From assembly GCF_008843145.1 (NCBI RefSeq), contig NZ_CP030265.1, positions 1,347,001 through 1,411,000 of the forward strand: a stretch of DNA of 64,000 bases, given 5' to 3'. Positions within the stretch are counted from its first letter, which is position 1. Each line of letters opens with the position of its first letter. This DNA comes from Skermanella pratensis (GTDB taxonomy: Bacteria > Pseudomonadota > Alphaproteobacteria > Azospirillales > Azospirillaceae). Below, in pieces: positions 15,355-24,479 of the stretch. Made by a program: the position numbers and the translations under genes. The notes under the pieces are model-generated. The model was not told the DNA's origin, did not search any database, and saw only the letters and a list, made by a program, of their open reading frames with translations.

Positions 15355-18189
15355 ATGCCCAGCGCTCCCGTTCTTTGGTCTGCCCCAATCCTTAAGTTGA
15401 ATCACACGGTCATTGATTTGAGCAAGACCGGAACGAGAACCTCGTGGGAGTTCTCCAGTGATGAAGACGTCCTGTTCATAGCGTCGGATGAAGTCAGGAC
15501 GCTTGATCGCCTTCAGACGAAAGGTGGAAACAATATCGTCGTGATCGGCGGAAAGTTCGAGCCGAACGATCACTCGACGCCGGTCGCCACCCTGAACTTC
15601 ACCCATGTTTCCGGATCGGTCTATGTGGAGGGCGTCCATATCGACCACCGGCATGCCGGTGAGAAAGACGCCATCTCCGTCTACAGCGCGGCGGGCAAGC
15701 AGGCCAACTTCACCCTGCAGAACTCGCTGATCGAGAACGTCAAGGGCAGCTATCACGGTGTCCACGGCGATGTCTTCCAGCCCCAGGGGCCGATCGGCGA
15801 CGTCAAGTTCTACAATGTCACGGCGTCCACGACGTACCAGGGCCTCTTCCTTCAGCCCAGGGATCCGATCAAGTCGGTCGAGCTCGAGAACGTGGAGATC
15901 AGGAAGCTGCCGGGCGGCGATGCGAAGTCCTGGTTGTATTACTTCTCCCAGCCCGGCGACCCGCTTTATCCCGTCTCCCTCAAGAACGTGTACGTCACCG
16001 AGCAGCCGGGCCAGCGCGCCGAGTACAACTCCGTCTATCCCCCGATCGGCCTCGGCGGCGCGGTCCGCACCGGGGACACGATCAAGTTTCCCAATCTGCC
16101 CTATTCCGGGTCGATGACGGTCGGAAAGGCGGGCTTCGTCTCGGCCGACAAGGTCGGGCTCGGCTATGAGGCAAGCGGTCTCACGGCTTCCGGCGCCTTC
16201 CGCGGAACCGCCGCCGACGACGTCTTCCAGGGCGGTACGGGAACCGACACCCTCGACTATGGCTGGGCCCCGTCGGCGGTCGTGGTCGACCTCGCGCTCG
16301 GCAAATCGAGCGGCGGGGGCGGCAAGGACCGGTTCGGCGGGATCGAGAACGTCAAGGGGTCCGTCCATGCCGACCAGCTCGTCGGCAATTCGGGCAACAA
16401 CGTGCTGTCGGGCGGCGCCGGCGACGACAGCCTGTCCGGCGGAAACGGGGCAGACCGTCTGGTCGGCGGGACGGGCAGGGACACGCTGCGCGGCGATGGC
16501 GGCGACGACTGGCTCGAAGGCGGGCAGGGCAACGACGTCCTGGACGGCGGAACCGGCTTCGATACCGTCGATTATTCGGACGCCCCGGGCGCCGTGGCGG
16601 TCGATCTCAATGCCGGGACGGCGACGGGGGCCGACGGGACGGACACGCTGATCTCCATCGAAGCCGTGGCGGGATCGGCCTTCGACGATACCCTGATCGG
16701 AAACTGGGCCGTCAATTTTCTGGCCGGCAATGCCGGAAACGACGTGCTACGGGGAAGCGGCGGCGACGACTGGCTCTCGGGCGGGGCCGGCAACGACATC
16801 CTGGACGGCGGGACCGGCGCCGACAGGATGCTGGGCGGAGCCGGCGACGATACCTTTCATGTCGACAATCCCGGCGACAAGGTCGAGGAGAGCGCGGGCG
16901 AGGGCATCGACACCGTCTATTCCTCGATCTCCTGGACCCTGGGCGCCCATATCGAGAACCTCATCTTCACCGGACACGGGACGCTGACCGGGCGCGGCAA
17001 CGGGACTGCGAACGTCATGAGGGGCGGCGCGGGGGCCGATACGCTCCACGGCCTGGGCGGCGACGACAGGCTCTACGGCGGCGCCGGGAATGATTTCCTC
17101 TATGGCGGCGACGGCGCCGACATGCTGGACGGCGGCGACGGCAACGATACCCTGAAGGGCGGCGACGGCAACGATACTCTCTACGGCGGCGCCGGGAACG
17201 ACTGGCTGGAGGGCGGCGCCGGTGCCGACAGCATGGTCGGCGGCACGGGGAACGACACCTACATCGTCAACGACGCGACCGACATCCTGATCGAGCGCGC
17301 CGGGGAGGGTACCGATACGGCCAGATCGACGGTGTCCTACATCCTTTCCGCCGAGGTCGAGAACCTGACGCTGGAAGGAGAGTCCAGCCTGTCCGGAACC
17401 GGCAACGCGTCCGCCAACGTGATCCGGGGCAACGCCGCGGACAATATCCTGAGGGGCATGGGAGGCAACGACACCCTCCATGGCAACGCGGGCAACGACT
17501 GGCTGGACGGCGGCGACGGGAACGATCTGCTTTACGGCGGCGAAGGCCACGATATGCTGGAAGGCGGCGCCGGCAACGACCGTCTCGACGGCGGAGCGGG
17601 CGCGGACCACATGATCGGCGGGTCGGGCGACGATACCTACTTCGTGGACAATGCGGGCGACCAGATCGTTGAGGCCGCCGGCGGCGGCACCGACACGGTG
17701 CACTCCACCGTCTCGCTGGTCCTGGCGAACGAGGTCGAGAACCTCATCCTGGGAGGCACCGGCAACCTGGACGGCACCGGCAACGGCCTCGCCAACAAGA
17801 TCCAGGGGAACAGCGGGGCGAACCTGCTGCAGGGCGGCGGCGGCGACGACTGGCTGCAGGGCTGGGACGGAAACGACCGCCTTGAAGGCGGTGCCGGCAA
17901 CGACGGCCTGGACGGAGGGGCGGGGAACGACGTCCTGATCGGCGGTGCCGGCCGCGATCGGTTGTCCGGGGAGCCGGGGCGGACCGCTTCGTCTTCGATT
18001 CCGTCGGCGACAGCGGGCCGGGATGGGGCAGCGGGACAACATCCTGGATTTCCAGCCCGGGATCGACATCATCGACCTGAGGGGGATCGACGCCAACGTC
18101 ACGCTCCAGGGCGACCAGGCCTTCACCTTCATCGGCGGCACCGCCTTCGGCAAGGTGGCAGGCCAGCTCCGGTGGTACGAGGCCAATGA
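15355..18189 (+). CDS. Beta-helix protein with RTX calcium-binding repeats; 3' end frameshifted
   Basis: The frame gives 944 residues. Residues 1-270 have the short repeating strand pattern of a right-handed parallel beta-helix (ANFTLQNSLIENVKG, VKFYNVTAS, VELENVEIRKLPGG), as in pectate lyases and polysaccharide epimerases. From about 280 come five blocks of GGxGxDxLx calcium-binding nonapeptides (about 353-399, 456-502, 556-636, 689-762, 816-872), joined by repeated linkers ending VENLxLxG. From about residue 873 the sequence stops making sense: a one-base loss in the G run at 17968-17971 leaves the RTX frame. The true C-terminus continues in other frames to 18292. The start has GAGG eight bases ahead and an in-frame TGA at 15343. 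Confidence 0.85.
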   Translation: MPSAPVLWSAPILKLNHTVIDLSKTGTRTSWEFSSDEDVLFIASDEVRTLDRLQTKGGNNIVVIGGKFEPNDHSTPVATLNFTHVSGSVYVEGVHIDHRHAGEKDAISVYSAAGKQANFTLQNSLIENVKGSYHGVHGDVFQPQGPIGDVKFYNVTASTTYQGLFLQPRDPIKSVELENVEIRKLPGGDAKSWLYYFSQPGDPLYPVSLKNVYVTEQPGQRAEYNSVYPPIGLGGAVRTGDTIKFPNLPYSGSMTVGKAGFVSADKVGLGYEASGLTASGAFRGTAADDVFQGGTGTDTLDYGWAPSAVVVDLALGKSSGGGGKDRFGGIENVKGSVHADQLVGNSGNNVLSGGAGDDSLSGGNGADRLVGGTGRDTLRGDGGDDWLEGGQGNDVLDGGTGFDTVDYSDAPGAVAVDLNAGTATGADGTDTLISIEAVAGSAFDDTLIGNWAVNFLAGNAGNDVLRGSGGDDWLSGGAGNDILDGGTGADRMLGGAGDDTFHVDNPGDKVEESAGEGIDTVYSSISWTLGAHIENLIFTGHGTLTGRGNGTANVMRGGAGADTLHGLGGDDRLYGGAGNDFLYGGDGADMLDGGDGNDTLKGGDGNDTLYGGAGNDWLEGGAGADSMVGGTGNDTYIVNDATDILIERAGEGTDTARSTVSYILSAEVENLTLEGESSLSGTGNASANVIRGNAADNILRGMGGNDTLHGNAGNDWLDGGDGNDLLYGGEGHDMLEGGAGNDRLDGGAGADHMIGGSGDDTYFVDNAGDQIVEAAGGGTDTVHSTVSLVLANEVENLILGGTGNLDGTGNGLANKIQGNSGANLLQGGGGDDWLQGWDGNDRLEGGAGNDGLDGGAGNDVLIGGAGRDRLSGEPGRTASSSIPSATAGRDGAAGQHPGFPARDRHHRPEGDRRQRHAPGRPGLHLHRRHRLRQGGRPAPVVRGQ

Positions 18190-18292
18190 TTTCCGGATCG
18201 CCCAGGGCGACGTCAACGGGGACGGGGTGGCCGATTTCGAACTCCAGGTCACCGGCCCCACGTCGATCGAGAAATCGTTCTTTCTTCTCTGA
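18023..18292 (+). pseudogene. Displaced C-terminus of the RTX protein (serralysin-type C-terminal/secretion domain)
   Basis: A third frame encodes DNILDFQPGIDIIDLRGIDA, then the strands LQGDQAFTFIGGTAFGK and QGDVNGDGVADFELQVTG, ending IEKSFFLL. This is the serralysin-type C-terminal domain, whose last residues act as the type I secretion signal (acid or polar residue followed by hydrophobic residues). The short piece ADRFVFDSVGDSGPGWG at about 17978-18028 lies in yet another frame and is the missing link. Restoring one G in the run 17968-17971 and one in 18025-18028 would join all three into one protein of about 979 residues ending at 18292. The feature is listed from the ATG at 18023, where this frame becomes readable. 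Confidence 0.75.
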
Positions 18293-18316
18293 GGCGTTCA
18301 CCGCCTCGCTGGAGAC

Positions 18317-18356
18317 GGAAGGAGCCGCCCGGCGGTCGTGCCGGGCGGCTCCTTCC
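18317..18356. terminator. Bidirectional hairpin between RTX gene and Wzc-type gene
   Basis: A perfect 17-bp stem (left arm 18317-18333, GGAAGGAGCCGCCCGGC; right arm 18340-18356) with a six-base loop lies in the 83-base gap between two convergent genes. Placement and symmetry fit a shared intrinsic terminator, though no long T run follows. Confidence 0.75.
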
Positions 18357-18375
18357 TGGTCGCGCCGCTCCGGGG

Positions 18376-20619
18376 TCAGTTCCGGAAGTAGCTTTCGTAC
18401 TTGGCGCCGTAGGGGCTGTAGATCCCCTTGTCGTAGCTGGCATAGCGCCGCATGTGGACCTGGGTCAGCACCGCGGTCACATGGATGTCGTCGGCGAACC
18501 GGCGAAGCTTGCGCAGGCCGGCCAGGGCCGCCGACTTCGGCGTCTTGCCCCACTGGACCAGGTAGATGCACTGGGCCGCCATCGACGCCAGGATCGCGGC
18601 ATCGTGAACCGCCCCGATCGGCGGGCTGTCGATGATGACCAGGTCGTAGTCGTGGGACGCCATGGTGACGAACTGCTGCATCCGCTCGGAGTTCAGCAGG
18701 AAGTCCGGCTCGGGCGTGGCCGAGAAGGACGGGGCGACGTCCACGCCCAGCCGCGGGTCGTGCCGGGGAACGGACTCGTAGGGCAGGCCCCGCTGCAGCA
18801 TCGCGCTGAGGTCGACGCCGCCTTCCCGCTGTCGCCGGCTGGTCGCCCGCCGGCGCAGGTCGCCGTCGATGATCAGGACCTTGCGGCCCATCCGGGCCAT
18901 CTGCACGGCGAATGCCTCGCAGAAGGTGGTCTTGCCTTCGTCCGGCGCCGTCGAGGTCACCAGGATCACGTTCCGGCCGGTCGTCGCCGTCCCCGCCTGG
19001 GTGGCGTGGGCGATGTCGCGCATTCCCTGCGCGAAGGTCGAACCCGGCCGGTCGCGGAGATAGGCGCCCGGGTTCCTGGCCCTGGAGCGGCTCAGCCGGG
19101 GGACCAGGCCGAGAACGGGGACGTTCAGGGACGACTCGACGCTCTCCAGGCTGCGCATGCTGCGGTCGAGCAGGTCGCGCAGGACGGCGGCTACGGCCCC
19201 CAGCAGGATGCCCAGGATGGCGGCGCCCGCCAGCATCGGGATCTTCTGCGGGAAGGCGGGGTAGATCGGCGCCGCGGCCGCGGACACGACCGACAGGTCG
19301 GGTGCCGACAGGCGGTCCGGGTTGTCGATCGCCTTGTACTGCGCGAGCGTCTGCTCGAAGGTCGCCCTGAGCGCCCTGGCCTCGCTCTGAAGCTGGTCCA
19401 GCTGGGCGCGGGCCTGGCCCTGGCCGCCGATCTCCTCGGACAGGGTGTTGTAGGCCCGCTCCAGGCTGACCTCGCGCGCCTTGAAGGCGACCACGTTGGA
19501 GGACAGCCCGGAAACGATCCGGCGCATCTCGGCCTGGATATCGTTCTGCACGGCGGACAGCCTGGACCGCAGCTCGATGATCACGGGATGGCGCCGGCCC
19601 AGCTGGGACTGTTCGGTGAGCTGCCGCGACAGTTCGCCTTCCTGGTCCCGCAGCCGCTGGATCACCGGCGAGTCCAGCATCTCGGCCACGGCGCCGCCGC
19701 TGCTCAGGGCATCACGTGCCGACTGCAGCTTGGCTTCCGCCGTCTGCCGCTCGGCCCGGAGCTGGACCAGCTGGGCGTTCATCTCCGACATGCGCTGGAC
19801 CAGGACGGGACCGCTTTCCGTATCCACCATGTTGTTCTCGGCGCGGAAAGCCTGGACCTCCTGCTCCGCGTCGCGGACCTGCTCGCGCAGCTGGTTGATC
19901 GACTCGCCGAGCCAGCCGGTGGCCGAGCGCGCCATGTTCAGCTTTTCGGCGCTCCGGTAGGCCAGATACTCCTCGACCAGGGTGTTCGCGATGCGGGCCG
20001 ATTTGGCCGGATCGGAGGAATGGAAGCTGACGAGGATCGACAGGGACCCGGCATCGTTGGAAATGCCGAGGTTTCTCGCCGTCGAATCCACGGTCATGTA
20101 GCGGATGCCCTCCTCGGTCGGGGGCGGGCCGCCGCCGCGGATGAACCCGACGACCGTGGAGTAGGCCTTCTCCCAGAGCCGGGCGAGCGCGCCCTGGTTG
20201 GGATCGTCCAGCGCCGGATTGAACTCCGGATCCTCGACCAGGCCCAGCCGGTCGACCACCCGTCCGACGATCGTGCGGGATTTCATCACGTCGATCTCGG
20301 AGCGCAGGCCGGCGTCCTCGCCGGAAATCGCCGGCAGCAGCGCTTCCAGGCCGCTCCCCTTGGCCGCTCCGCTCTCGGCCTTGAGAAGGACGGACGACTG
20401 GTACTGGGGAGCCATCTGGGTCAGGACCGTGCCCGCCAAGGCGGCCGTCAGCAGCGTCACGGCAAGGATCAGCCAGCGCTCCCGGTACAGCAGCGAGAAG
20501 AACCTCGACAGGTCTATGATCCGGTCTTCCTCGGGTGGACGAATCTGGAGGACGACGGAGCCGCCCTCCCGCGCTGGAGGCAACTCCCTGGATGGGGCGG
20601 AAAGTTGGTTACGTGCCAC
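18376..20619 (-). CDS. Polysaccharide co-polymerase/tyrosine autokinase (Wzc/GumC type)
   Basis: A 747-residue inner-membrane protein. A cytoplasmic start is followed by one membrane helix at about 48-66 (WLILAVTLLTAALAG), a large periplasmic Wzz region with coiled coil (about 200-430), and a second helix near 455-480. The cytoplasmic BY-kinase has an atypical Walker A APDEGKTT (about 552-562), Walker A' VLIIDGDLRR and Walker B LVIIDSPP. The C-terminus (about 722-745) is a tyrosine cluster with seven Tyr, the autophosphorylation tail. It would control polymer length and export of the polysaccharide made by the operon just upstream on the same strand. It is separated from that operon by 275 AT-rich bases, so it may have its own promoter. 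Confidence 0.93.
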   Translation of the reverse strand: MARNQLSAPSRELPPAREGGSVVLQIRPPEEDRIIDLSRFFSLLYRERWLILAVTLLTAALAGTVLTQMAPQYQSSVLLKAESGAAKGSGLEALLPAISGEDAGLRSEIDVMKSRTIVGRVVDRLGLVEDPEFNPALDDPNQGALARLWEKAYSTVVGFIRGGGPPPTEEGIRYMTVDSTARNLGISNDAGSLSILVSFHSSDPAKSARIANTLVEEYLAYRSAEKLNMARSATGWLGESINQLREQVRDAEQEVQAFRAENNMVDTESGPVLVQRMSEMNAQLVQLRAERQTAEAKLQSARDALSSGGAVAEMLDSPVIQRLRDQEGELSRQLTEQSQLGRRHPVIIELRSRLSAVQNDIQAEMRRIVSGLSSNVVAFKAREVSLERAYNTLSEEIGGQGQARAQLDQLQSEARALRATFEQTLAQYKAIDNPDRLSAPDLSVVSAAAAPIYPAFPQKIPMLAGAAILGILLGAVAAVLRDLLDRSMRSLESVESSLNVPVLGLVPRLSRSRARNPGAYLRDRPGSTFAQGMRDIAHATQAGTATTGRNVILVTSTAPDEGKTTFCEAFAVQMARMGRKVLIIDGDLRRRATSRRQREGGVDLSAMLQRGLPYESVPRHDPRLGVDVAPSFSATPEPDFLLNSERMQQFVTMASHDYDLVIIDSPPIGAVHDAAILASMAAQCIYLVQWGKTPKSAALAGLRKLRRFADDIHVTAVLTQVHMRRYASYDKGIYSPYGAKYESYFRN

Positions 20620-20894
20620 GGCAAGTTCCTCCAGCGCAACCTCTCGGGTCGGTCACCACAAATACGAGAGAAGAAGATCGCAATACATGATGATCTTGTT
20701 CCTGACCGGCTATCCTGTAACTCTGCATGTTCCTCAACGTACTATTTCACATCAAATAACGTGTACTCGCGCCCGGTGTCCCAAGACGCTAGCCTTAGCA
20801 TCGATTCTTTGCCTCTGCAAAGGCGCGACTTGGCCGAATAGCCATATGATAAGGGCTATCCGGATATCGGCGTCCTTCCGGAAGGTTCACGATC

Positions 20895-22142
20895 CTACGA
20901 TCGGATTGCCTCTCGCGTAGTCACGATGGAGGCAGGGTAGCCTTGGGCGGCACCGGGCTGCCGGCTCGGCGCGATGCGGCGGAGCAACGACATTTCCCGA
21001 GCTTCCTGGCAAACCAGCAGGATCAACAGGCCGTAGATCGGGCTGAGCTTGTTGCTGCCCGCGGTGATTCCCATCATGCCCGTGATCAGGCAATAGATCG
21101 AGGTGATCAGCGACGGAGACAGCACACCGAAAGCACGGGTATAGGCGATGCCGCTCCGGATGGTGGAGATGAAGAAGACGGTGAGCAGCAGGGCCGCCGG
21201 CCAGCCGTTCTCGAACGCCGCGTTGAGCCACATGTTGTGGGCATGGGCGGGAACCCAATTCCACTTGTCGACCGCGCCGAACCGGAAGGTCGCCAGCCCG
21301 TGGCCGACGATCGGGTCGTCGCGGATGGCGTCAAGCGTCATCAGCCAGATCGGGATTCGGTTGGTCAGCGTCCCGTCGGCATCGCCCCGGGACAGCAGGG
21401 TCGCGGCGATGATCATCAGGCACGCCCCGGCGACCCCGCTGAGGGTCAGCAGCAGGAACGTGCTGCCCATGTCCCGGCGCAGGCGATAGATCATCACCCC
21501 CAGGATCATGAGCAGGGACACCGCCGTGAAGAACCGCGCCTGCGTCGCGGCCAGGGAGATCAGGCAGACGGCGAGCACGCTGCACAGTATCAGGACGCGC
21601 CGGCTCAAGCCGTGCTCGCGGTCGGTCAGCCACATCATGACGAAGGTGGCCGCCAGCCCGGTCACGAGCGCAAGCCGCTGCTCATGGGTCAGGATGCTGC
21701 GGAACCGCCAGATGAAGGGGTTGTCCGACAGCATGGCGTTCTGTCCGGCCCCCAGCGCCAGCCAGCCCATCAGGCTGACCACGACGACCGAGGCCACGAA
21801 GGCGCGCATCGTCAGGTCGGTCGGCAGGATCGACAGGCCGATGCCGACCAGCAGCGCCAGGACCAGGATCGCCAGGGCGAAGGCGGACTCCGCGACGTTG
21901 GTGGACCAGACCGTTGTGGCGGCGACCCATCCCAGGTAGGCCAGGAGCCAGACCACGGGGGGCGACGCAGCCACGGCGTAGGGCATCCGCATCAGCCGCG
22001 GACTCAGCATGAAGACGGCCCCGCCGAGGATCAGGGGGACCAGCGGGGCGAACAGGCGGCGTTCCTCGTCGCCGAAGCGCGGGGACTGCACTTCGGTCAG
22101 CATGAAGGCGATGAACGCCAGAAACAGCAGGAAACGACTCAT
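20895..22142 (-). CDS. O-antigen ligase/polymerase family protein (Wzy-like)
   Basis: A 415-residue inner-membrane protein with about ten to twelve hydrophobic segments. The periplasmic loop contains the Wzy_C hallmark HAHNMWLNAAFENGWPA, preceded by a DPIVGHGLATFRFG segment. Such proteins either polymerise undecaprenyl-linked repeat units or ligate polymer to an acceptor; next to a flippase and a Wzc kinase, polymerase is more likely. It is the last gene of the murA-murB-wzx-GT2-wzy operon and overlaps the glycosyltransferase gene by four bases. Confidence 0.88.
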   Translation of the reverse strand: MSRFLLFLAFIAFMLTEVQSPRFGDEERRLFAPLVPLILGGAVFMLSPRLMRMPYAVAASPPVVWLLAYLGWVAATTVWSTNVAESAFALAILVLALLVGIGLSILPTDLTMRAFVASVVVVSLMGWLALGAGQNAMLSDNPFIWRFRSILTHEQRLALVTGLAATFVMMWLTDREHGLSRRVLILCSVLAVCLISLAATQARFFTAVSLLMILGVMIYRLRRDMGSTFLLLTLSGVAGACLMIIAATLLSRGDADGTLTNRIPIWLMTLDAIRDDPIVGHGLATFRFGAVDKWNWVPAHAHNMWLNAAFENGWPAALLLTVFFISTIRSGIAYTRAFGVLSPSLITSIYCLITGMMGITAGSNKLSPIYGLLILLVCQEAREMSLLRRIAPSRQPGAAQGYPASIVTTREAIRS

Positions 22143-23164
22143 GGAATTGCCTTGGGTGCGCGGCGCTCGATCGTCAGTATACGATCAAGAAGCGGGCGCG
22201 TGACCCGATCCATCGGCTTTCCGGCAAGGCTACTCAGGATTAGATAGGCTGCCCTGAATCGCCGCGAAGACAGGTGCTTCGCGGCGAGCTGGTGGGCCTG
22301 CGCGGCATTTCCGAAGAGCATCAGCTTTGACGCGGCCTTGAAGATCTGGGCCTGGATCGACTGTTCGCGGAGCGTCACGATGCTGTCGATGCCGCGCGCC
22401 CGCAGCTCGGCCAAGCGCTCCTCCTGGAGGGCCGGGCTCAGGTGCGAGAGCTGGACCGCAAGCTGCGTGAAGCGGACCTGCCTGCTCAGTTTCGCGGGCT
22501 CGAACGAGACGCCGTCGAACTGGACGAAACGGTCGTACAGCACCTCGGGCACGACCGCGAACCTGCCTTGCCCGATCAGCCTGAGCCACAGGTCGTAGTC
22601 CTGGGAGAAGGTGAACTCGCTCCGGTAGCCGCCGGCGCGTTCGTAGGCATCCCGGCGGAACATCACCTCGCCATGCGAGAAGATGTTGCTCTTCCTGAGC
22701 TTTTCGAGGGTGAGGCCCTCGGCCGACGGGGTCCGCACCCGGACCATGCCGCTGCCTTCCACGATGTTGCGGTAATGGCAGCCGACCGCGACGACGTCGG
22801 GGTTCCTCTCGAACATCTCGACCTGCCGGGCCAGGCGGTCGGGAGCCGACGCGTCGCCCGAGCCCTGGACCGCGACGTAGCGTCCCCGGGACCGGGCGAT
22901 CGCGTTCATGATGCCCTTGGTGAACCCGGTGTTCCGCTCGTGATGGATCACGGTCAGGCGGGGATCGTCATAGGCGTCCAGCTGCTTTGCGGTATCGTCC
23001 TTCGAGCAGTCGTCGAACGCGATCAGTTCGAAATCCGCGAAGCTTTGACCGAGGATCGAATCGATGGTCCGCCGCACCAGGGGTCCGCGGTTGTAGTAGC
23101 CGGTAACCACGGAAACCAGGGGCGCGGACGGGCGCACGGAGTTTTGGTTTCGTTCAGGCGACAT
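22139..23164 (-). CDS. Glycosyltransferase family 2
   Basis: A 341-residue GT-A-fold enzyme. Residues 16-130 hold the nucleotide-sugar-binding core (PLVSVVTGYYNRGPLVRRTI; FELIAFDDCSKDDT; RGRYVAVQGSGDASAPDRL, where GSGDAS stands in the DxD position). EVMFRRDAYERAGGYRSEF and FSQDYDLWLRL supply the acceptor side and the catalytic-type acidic cluster. No transmembrane helix is evident, so it acts at the cytoplasmic membrane face. It is the only glycosyltransferase inside the five-gene operon; it overlaps the flippase gene by 11 bases and the polymerase gene by four. Donor sugar is unknown. Confidence 0.9.
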   Translation of the reverse strand: MSPERNQNSVRPSAPLVSVVTGYYNRGPLVRRTIDSILGQSFADFELIAFDDCSKDDTAKQLDAYDDPRLTVIHHERNTGFTKGIMNAIARSRGRYVAVQGSGDASAPDRLARQVEMFERNPDVVAVGCHYRNIVEGSGMVRVRTPSAEGLTLEKLRKSNIFSHGEVMFRRDAYERAGGYRSEFTFSQDYDLWLRLIGQGRFAVVPEVLYDRFVQFDGVSFEPAKLSRQVRFTQLAVQLSHLSPALQEERLAELRARGIDSIVTLREQSIQAQIFKAASKLMLFGNAAQAHQLAAKHLSSRRFRAAYLILSSLAGKPMDRVTRPLLDRILTIERRAPKAIP

Positions 23165-24470
23165 GGAGCTTCCTTTGGCGGCGCAAGATCTTCAGGGACA
23201 GGTTGCGAAGGATGCTCCACAATTCCCGGGGGCGAATCAGCAGAACATCGATCGGGGATGTCTTGAACCGTCTGCAGAACAGGATCAGGATACCGACCGC
23301 ACCGGCGGCCTGGACGATCACGGTGGCTGTTGCCGCGCCGATCAATCCGTATTCCGGGATCAGCAGCCAGCACAGGAGCCCCTGGACGACGATCGAGGGC
23401 CCAAGGACCGCGGTGCCGGCGAGGGGCTGGCCCTGGGACGCCAGGTACATCTGCAGCATGCGTAGCAGAGCCCCGAACGGCGCGCCGATCATCAGGATCC
23501 GCAGGGCGCCCACGGCGGGCAGGAAGTCGCTTCCGAGCATCAGGTAGACGACCGGCTGGGCTCCGACCGCGAGGACGACCGATATGCAGATGAACAGGAA
23601 GACGGAGAACCGGATCATGCCCAGAGCCGAGGCGAGATCCTCGGCGCGGCCCGACTCCCGGACGCCCTGCGAGAACAGGGTCGTGCCCACCGCGACCGCG
23701 ATCTCCGAGAAGATCTCGCACAGCTTCGATACGCCGAAATAGCGGCCGGCGTCGGCAAGCGAGGAAAGCGTGTTGACCAGATGGGCGACCAGGAGGCCGT
23801 TGCCCATGTAGAGAGAGTAGGGGAGGATGTACTTCATCCCCGTCCGCTGCAGGCGCCAGAACCCTGCCAGCTCCAGGGGAGCCCGGCCGGCGGCGCCGAG
23901 GCGCAGCGTCCACCCGACATAGGCGGCGGCCGTGAACTGGCCGCCAAGCGTCGCTCCCAGCGCGAATTCCAGGGTCACGTCATCCAGCAGCGCCATGGGG
24001 GCGATCAAGGCCAGCGGGATGATCCGCCCGATCAGGTCGGCCCAGGCGAGCTGCTCGACCTTTCCCTCTCCCAGGTTCATTCCCTGGTAGATGTTGACGA
24101 ACAGCATCGGCAGGAGTGCGCCGACCGCGAGGCTCTTGGAGACGGTCGAGATATCGTCGTAGTGCCACAGGAGCAGGGTGGCGATGGCGACGGAGGCCAG
24201 CGAGCTCAGCACCCAGCTGATCAGGCTGGCCTGCTCGATCTGCGCGCGGCTTGCCGCCTGCTGGCCCAGGCTCCGCGCGCCGGCCTGCCGCATTCCCAGA
24301 TGCCCGACCGAGGACAGGAAAAGCGCCACCAGCGCCGCGTAGGCGTAGAAGCCGAACTGGTGGGAGTCCAGCGCCCGCGCCACGACGAGCAGGGTGAGCA
24401 GGGCGGTGAAACGGACAAGCAGGCGCGATGAGAACAGGACCGCCGCCTGGCCGAGGGGTTTGAGCCGCAT
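23154..24470 (-). CDS. Oligosaccharide flippase (Wzx/MATE-MOP superfamily)
   Basis: A 438-residue integral membrane protein with about twelve to fourteen hydrophobic segments spread over the full length. It has the polysaccharide-biosynthesis-protein pattern (LGQAAVLFSSRLLVRFTALL at the start; a conserved early loop HLGMRQAGARSLGQQ; ends in a basic cytoplasmic tail). Members translocate undecaprenyl-pyrophosphate-linked repeat units to the periplasmic side. It starts nine bases after the murB-paralogue stop and overlaps the next gene, so it is translationally tied to both. Confidence 0.9.
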   Translation of the reverse strand: MRLKPLGQAAVLFSSRLLVRFTALLTLLVVARALDSHQFGFYAYAALVALFLSSVGHLGMRQAGARSLGQQAASRAQIEQASLISWVLSSLASVAIATLLLWHYDDISTVSKSLAVGALLPMLFVNIYQGMNLGEGKVEQLAWADLIGRIIPLALIAPMALLDDVTLEFALGATLGGQFTAAAYVGWTLRLGAAGRAPLELAGFWRLQRTGMKYILPYSLYMGNGLLVAHLVNTLSSLADAGRYFGVSKLCEIFSEIAVAVGTTLFSQGVRESGRAEDLASALGMIRFSVFLFICISVVLAVGAQPVVYLMLGSDFLPAVGALRILMIGAPFGALLRMLQMYLASQGQPLAGTAVLGPSIVVQGLLCWLLIPEYGLIGAATATVIVQAAGAVGILILFCRRFKTSPIDVLLIRPRELWSILRNLSLKILRRQRKLHVA

Positions 24471-24479
24471 TGCGTGTTC

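Noticed and set aside
16381-17990. Strong short-period DNA repetition that could be taken for a CRISPR or satellite array
   Set aside because: The repetition follows codons for GGxGxDxLx nonapeptides in one open frame; spacers and invariant direct repeats are absent.
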